Below are positions 60,789-64,000 of a stretch of 64,000 nucleotides of DNA, piece by piece. Position 1 is the first letter of the stretch, and each line of letters opens with the position of its first letter. This DNA is from Guyanagaster necrorhizus (taxonomy: Eukaryota > Basidiomycota > Agaricomycetes > Agaricales > Physalacriaceae). Location: assembly GCF_019112545.1 (NCBI RefSeq), contig NW_025064899.1:823364-887363 (forward strand), read 5' to 3'. Made by a program: the position numbers and the translations under genes. Below the pieces are notes generated by a model that ran no database searches, was not told the origin of the DNA, and saw nothing but the letters and a program-made list of their open reading frames with translations.

Positions 60789-62901
60789 ATGTTTCTAGTT
60801 CTGTGTTTTTCGTTTCTTTCACTCTGGATCATTCAAAAGTATGTTGAGTTTCGCTCGAATGTCAACGTGATTGGGTTCGTAGTTTCTCGGGCTTTCATTT
60901 CGACCCCACGTATTGATACTCATGTAGAAATCATCCTGGGAGTAGAGAAATCCTCCAGGAATGGCATCCAATAGTCGCCTTTCCCGCTAGGCCATAAATT
61001 CCACGTCGTAGATGCTACGCTCATCAAGGCATGTTCTTCTGGTGACCTCTCAAGGTTTTAAACATATCTAATCGTGGACATGAATAGGAAATTACTTCGT
61101 CGCGCTCGAGTTTTCCCAAGACAGTCAAACTCTATGAACCTCTCTCAGTTTTCGGAAGTAATACTGTTGCGTCCGAAGGAGAACTTTGGAAGAAATACAG
61201 AAAGATCTGCGTGCCTGCTTTTTCTGAAGTATGTTGGGCCCTTTATCGGGTGAGGTTGTGAATCACGATTCTGCTAGGCAAACAACAGATTTGCCTGGGA
61301 AGAAACGATGAACATCATGCAGGAATTATTCCATGATGTATGGAAAGATGAAAGGGCGTCAAAGACCGAGAATGTACTTGATATTACCTTGGCAGTATGT
61401 TGATTGTTTCTCGCTGCCGGTGCAACCTTCTCATCTTCTGGGTAGATCACCCAGTTCGTTATCGGTATCGCAGGTTCTGGTCACAATATTTCGTGGCGAG
61501 GAGAATCAGATATCCCGCAGGGACACAATATGATGTTCAGAGATGCGCTCTATGATGTTTGTGACGGAGCCCACATCAAATCACCGTACCCCCGATTGGC
61601 TCTGGGATTGACTGAAAAATGGGGGCGGATTAGAGCCGCGTACAATGAGCTTGAGGTACGTTTTGTATATCTCATAAGATATTGTGGGAGGTGTTTATGC
61701 ATAATAGTTATACATGCTAGAAATGATTAGAACCCGACGCACGTCCCAAAAGAAAGAAGGAAGATACGATCTGTTCAGTAGTTTGCTAGACGCGAATGAA
61801 GGAAATGTTTCACATCTGTCCGAGAGTGAGCTGATGGGTGCGGATCGTTGTCTTCGCATTAGTGTGGCTTCACTTCCCCGACCTCTAGGAAACATCTTTA
61901 TATTTTTCCTTGCTGGACACGAGGTGAGTGTTCTGTTAGAGTGAGTAGGACAAACCTGTATTGACGGACTCAAAGACTATAGCTCATACGTTGGCATATG
62001 CGTTCACTATGCTGATTCTTTATTCCGACGAGCAAGAAAAACTTTACCAGCATATCAAATCTATCATCCCAGGCAATCGGGTCCCTGTTCGCATCCGTCA
62101 CTGCTGCTTCTAGACCCCATCGACTTGATCCTTTACAGAGATACGAAATGCTGCCTCTGTTCACGTATTCCCTAGCGTGCGCTTCCTTTGGGCTCCGTGT
62201 ATATAATCTAACCGCGTGCGCAGCGTGTTCAACGAGACACTTCGCATGTTCCCCGTGGTGATTGAAGAAGTCCGTCCGTTTCACAACCTCCGATCTTACG
62301 AGAACCATAGGTAACAGCTATACCAAAAATAAGCGCCGAAGACACCTTTTTAGTAGCGACAAGCGCCACAGGAGAACGTGCAACAATTCCAATACCCAAA
62401 AGGGCGTCGATATTTTTGGATGTTACGGGTTTGCATTATAATCGTGAGTTACGTGAAGGCTGGACCTTTCAATTGTATCATTCATTGAATGTATATTGCC
62501 GGCAGCTCGACACTGGAAAGACCCCGGTACATTCAATCCCTCGCGATTTTTGGAGACTGGCCCAAGGAAGCATTCATGCCATTCAATCTCGCTGCTAGAG
62601 CATGTCTTAGCAGAAGATGCGTGGTATTCATCTACCGAACGACATGTTTTTCCCATATCAAAGTATGCAGCTTCGCCGAAACAGAAGCGATTGCTGTCAT
62701 TATGCTCCTGATATCGCGGTATATGATTGAGGTAACAGAAGAACCACAATTCGTAGGAGAATCATTCGAGGAAAGGAAGAAACGGCTGCTGAAATCTAAG
62801 GGTGGTGTGTCATTAACGTCAGTGTGTTCTGTACTATTATATCACCTTCCCATGACGGTATTCGCAGGCCGCTTCGTATGCCCCTGACATTCAGAAGGTG
62901 A
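60789..62901 (+). pseudogene. Cytochrome P450, degraded
   Basis: A membrane anchor (MFLVLCFSFLSLWIIQ) is followed by P450 blocks over many short exons. They are FPKTVKLYEPLSVFGSNTVA and GELWKKYRKICVPAF (about 61,100-61,230); the I-helix IFFLAGHE-T (about 61,890-61,990); FNETLRMFPV, carrying ExxR (about 62,230-62,260); HWKDPGTFNPSRF (about 62,505-62,550); and a C-terminus TFRR ending at 62,901. Lesions: a missing base at about 62,551 shifts the frame before the haem region. The haem loop reads FNLAARACLS, keeping Cys but lacking the usual glycines. The next intron donor is AT (AGAAG|ATGCGT). An N-proximal stop and a GC donor (61,029) are also seen. It converges on the MYND gene with a 30-bp gap. 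Confidence 0.8.
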
Positions 62902-62931
62902 TCAAATTATACAACGCTATGGAACTCCGTA

Positions 62932-64000
62932 TTAGGAATCTCGTGGGTCTGGTACGTTCCAAGTGTGAATCATCGGTCCCGAGTAATTATTCTGTATCCT
63001 CAAACTTTTCTTCATCAGAGTCAGAACAACCTGCCTCTCTTCTTCAGTGGCGGCTGAAGTTTCCAAATCCTTGACTTCGTCCACGTCCACGACATACTCA
63101 CTCTTAAGTTGAGCTTTGAGCTTGGTTCCTCCAAATGCGAGCTTCTCGGCATACGGTAGCAGGATTTTGTACATCGTCGCGACTGCCGCTTTGTCGCCGG
63201 TTTTCATCGCTGGAACCACAATCAGGAGGGTTGCCGGCACGTCATTATAGAGAAGCACACGAACCTCTTCGGCGCATAATGAGGAATTTCATTTTATCTG
63301 TGGAGATTTGAATCGTTAGTAGATCAAGTGCGGAATAATTTATTGGTCACCACCTCCAGATCCCAGGGAGACCCCATGATCATCTTGAGGATATGGCCTG
63401 ACAAACTGCGGGATTCATGCTTAAGTCTGAGAAGAGAAGGACAAACGGAGCCACTGACGACATAGCCAACAAAGCTATCTGGCTCGGTGTGGAGAGATAT
63501 TTGGTGCAGAAGCGCAGGCGGTTGTTTGAAAGCAGGATCCGGCGCTGGGATTCCGGTATCTCTTTCTGCGCCATCTGCGTCTCCCAATCCACCAGAAATG
63601 GCGACTTGATCTGATTGCGGTGTACCTTCGTCAGCATCGCACCCTTTTTTGCCGCATATATCCTTGTGCGGTACGGGGAAACCACTTTTCCAGTCGGCAA
63701 TTTGACAGTCCCTGTTCGAAGTTTTGAATCAGTAAAATCGGACAATGCTGATATATATATACTTACCGAGAACAGTAAGGGATGATACGCCCGATCGGTT
63801 TGCACTTTTCGCAGACCAGAAGCTCCCTCCCTTGTTTTCGCAGAGATTCTTCGTCTCTTTTGCAGTTATAACAGACGACGATTTGAGCTTTCTCCTGAGT
63901 GCAGCGGATCTCTACAATGCTACGCACAGATGCATTGAAAGTGCTCCATAACGTCATCGTGATGAAGTACGCTCTCTCCAAACGGTTCATTTCTACCAAG
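62932..64000 (-). CDS. MYND-type zinc-finger protein (5' end outside window)
   Basis: The minus-strand gene enters from the right edge. Exons: from beyond 64,000 to 63,767; 63,711-63,354; 63,264-62,932 (the last acceptor is a best guess, chosen to avoid a TGA). The MYND cluster spans exons 1-2: CYNC, then CEKC, YCSRDC, and after the tryptophan HKDIC, giving the C-x2-C / C-x2-C / C-x3-C / H-x3-C zinc ligand pattern. The remaining C-terminal part is mostly helical and polar (KSEYVVDVDEVKDLETSAAT) with no SET or TPR motif. MYND domains bind short proline-containing peptides. Function unknown. Confidence 0.75.

Noticed and set aside
1..64000. CRISPR arrays, bacterial operons or rRNA genes
   Set aside because: No regularly spaced short repeats, no rRNA-like blocks; the intron-rich genes are eukaryotic.

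Overview
The window looks like nuclear DNA of a filamentous basidiomycete, probably an agaricomycete. The modelled genes have many very short introns (about 50-70 bp) with basidiomycete-style splice sites. Recognisable families include an OPT oligopeptide transporter, an F-box/LRR-type protein, a basidiomycete-type protein kinase, a MYND zinc-finger protein, a GH28 pectinase relic, a cytochrome P450 and an array of FAD-dependent monooxygenases. All gene models were made by eye, by joining exons across GT-AG (occasionally GC-AG) introns and checking that exon lengths sum to a multiple of three.

Layout. (1) 1-19,480 is a CpG-depleted, AT-rich repeat island. A chromodomain-type Ty3/Gypsy element (2,116-10,179, with LTRs and a 5-bp target duplication) is inserted in a second, inverted relative (10,180-12,064 plus 1-2,115). 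It is followed by a solo LTR with a perfect target duplication, a dead Pogo/Fot1-type DNA transposon, and a CpG-decayed piece of a monooxygenase gene. (2) 19,981-25,000 holds intact monooxygenase A, a scattered monooxygenase pseudogene and an EthD-like gene. (3) 26,100-28,330 is a second AT-rich island with a Plavaka-like transposase relic and a long hairpin. (4) 28,498-36,000 is ordinary genic DNA: F-box-like protein, a small INO80-subunit-like protein and a complete OPT transporter. (5) 36,452-46,035 is the main monooxygenase array: B (+, intact), D (-, intact), E (+, start codon lost plus a 1-nt frameshift) and F (-, truncated). (6) 48,000-55,300 has a damaged kinase, fragments of unknown genes and a GH28 polygalacturonase pseudogene. 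(7) 57,138-64,000 carries a 9-exon secreted protein, a P450 with several lesions and a MYND-finger gene running off the right edge.

Functionally, the striking theme is birth and death of one flavin-monooxygenase family. Two tail-to-tail pairs (B/D, E/F), a separate copy A and at least two relics share an almost invariant 11-exon structure that includes a 20-nt microexon. The nearby EthD-like gene, P450 and oligopeptide transporter are compatible with a specialised-metabolism neighbourhood, but nothing in the sequence identifies a product or a backbone synthase. The other notable item is the retrotransposon, whose presumed primer-binding site is perfectly complementary to the presumed 5' end of its own transcript, the arrangement of Tf1-type self-priming elements.
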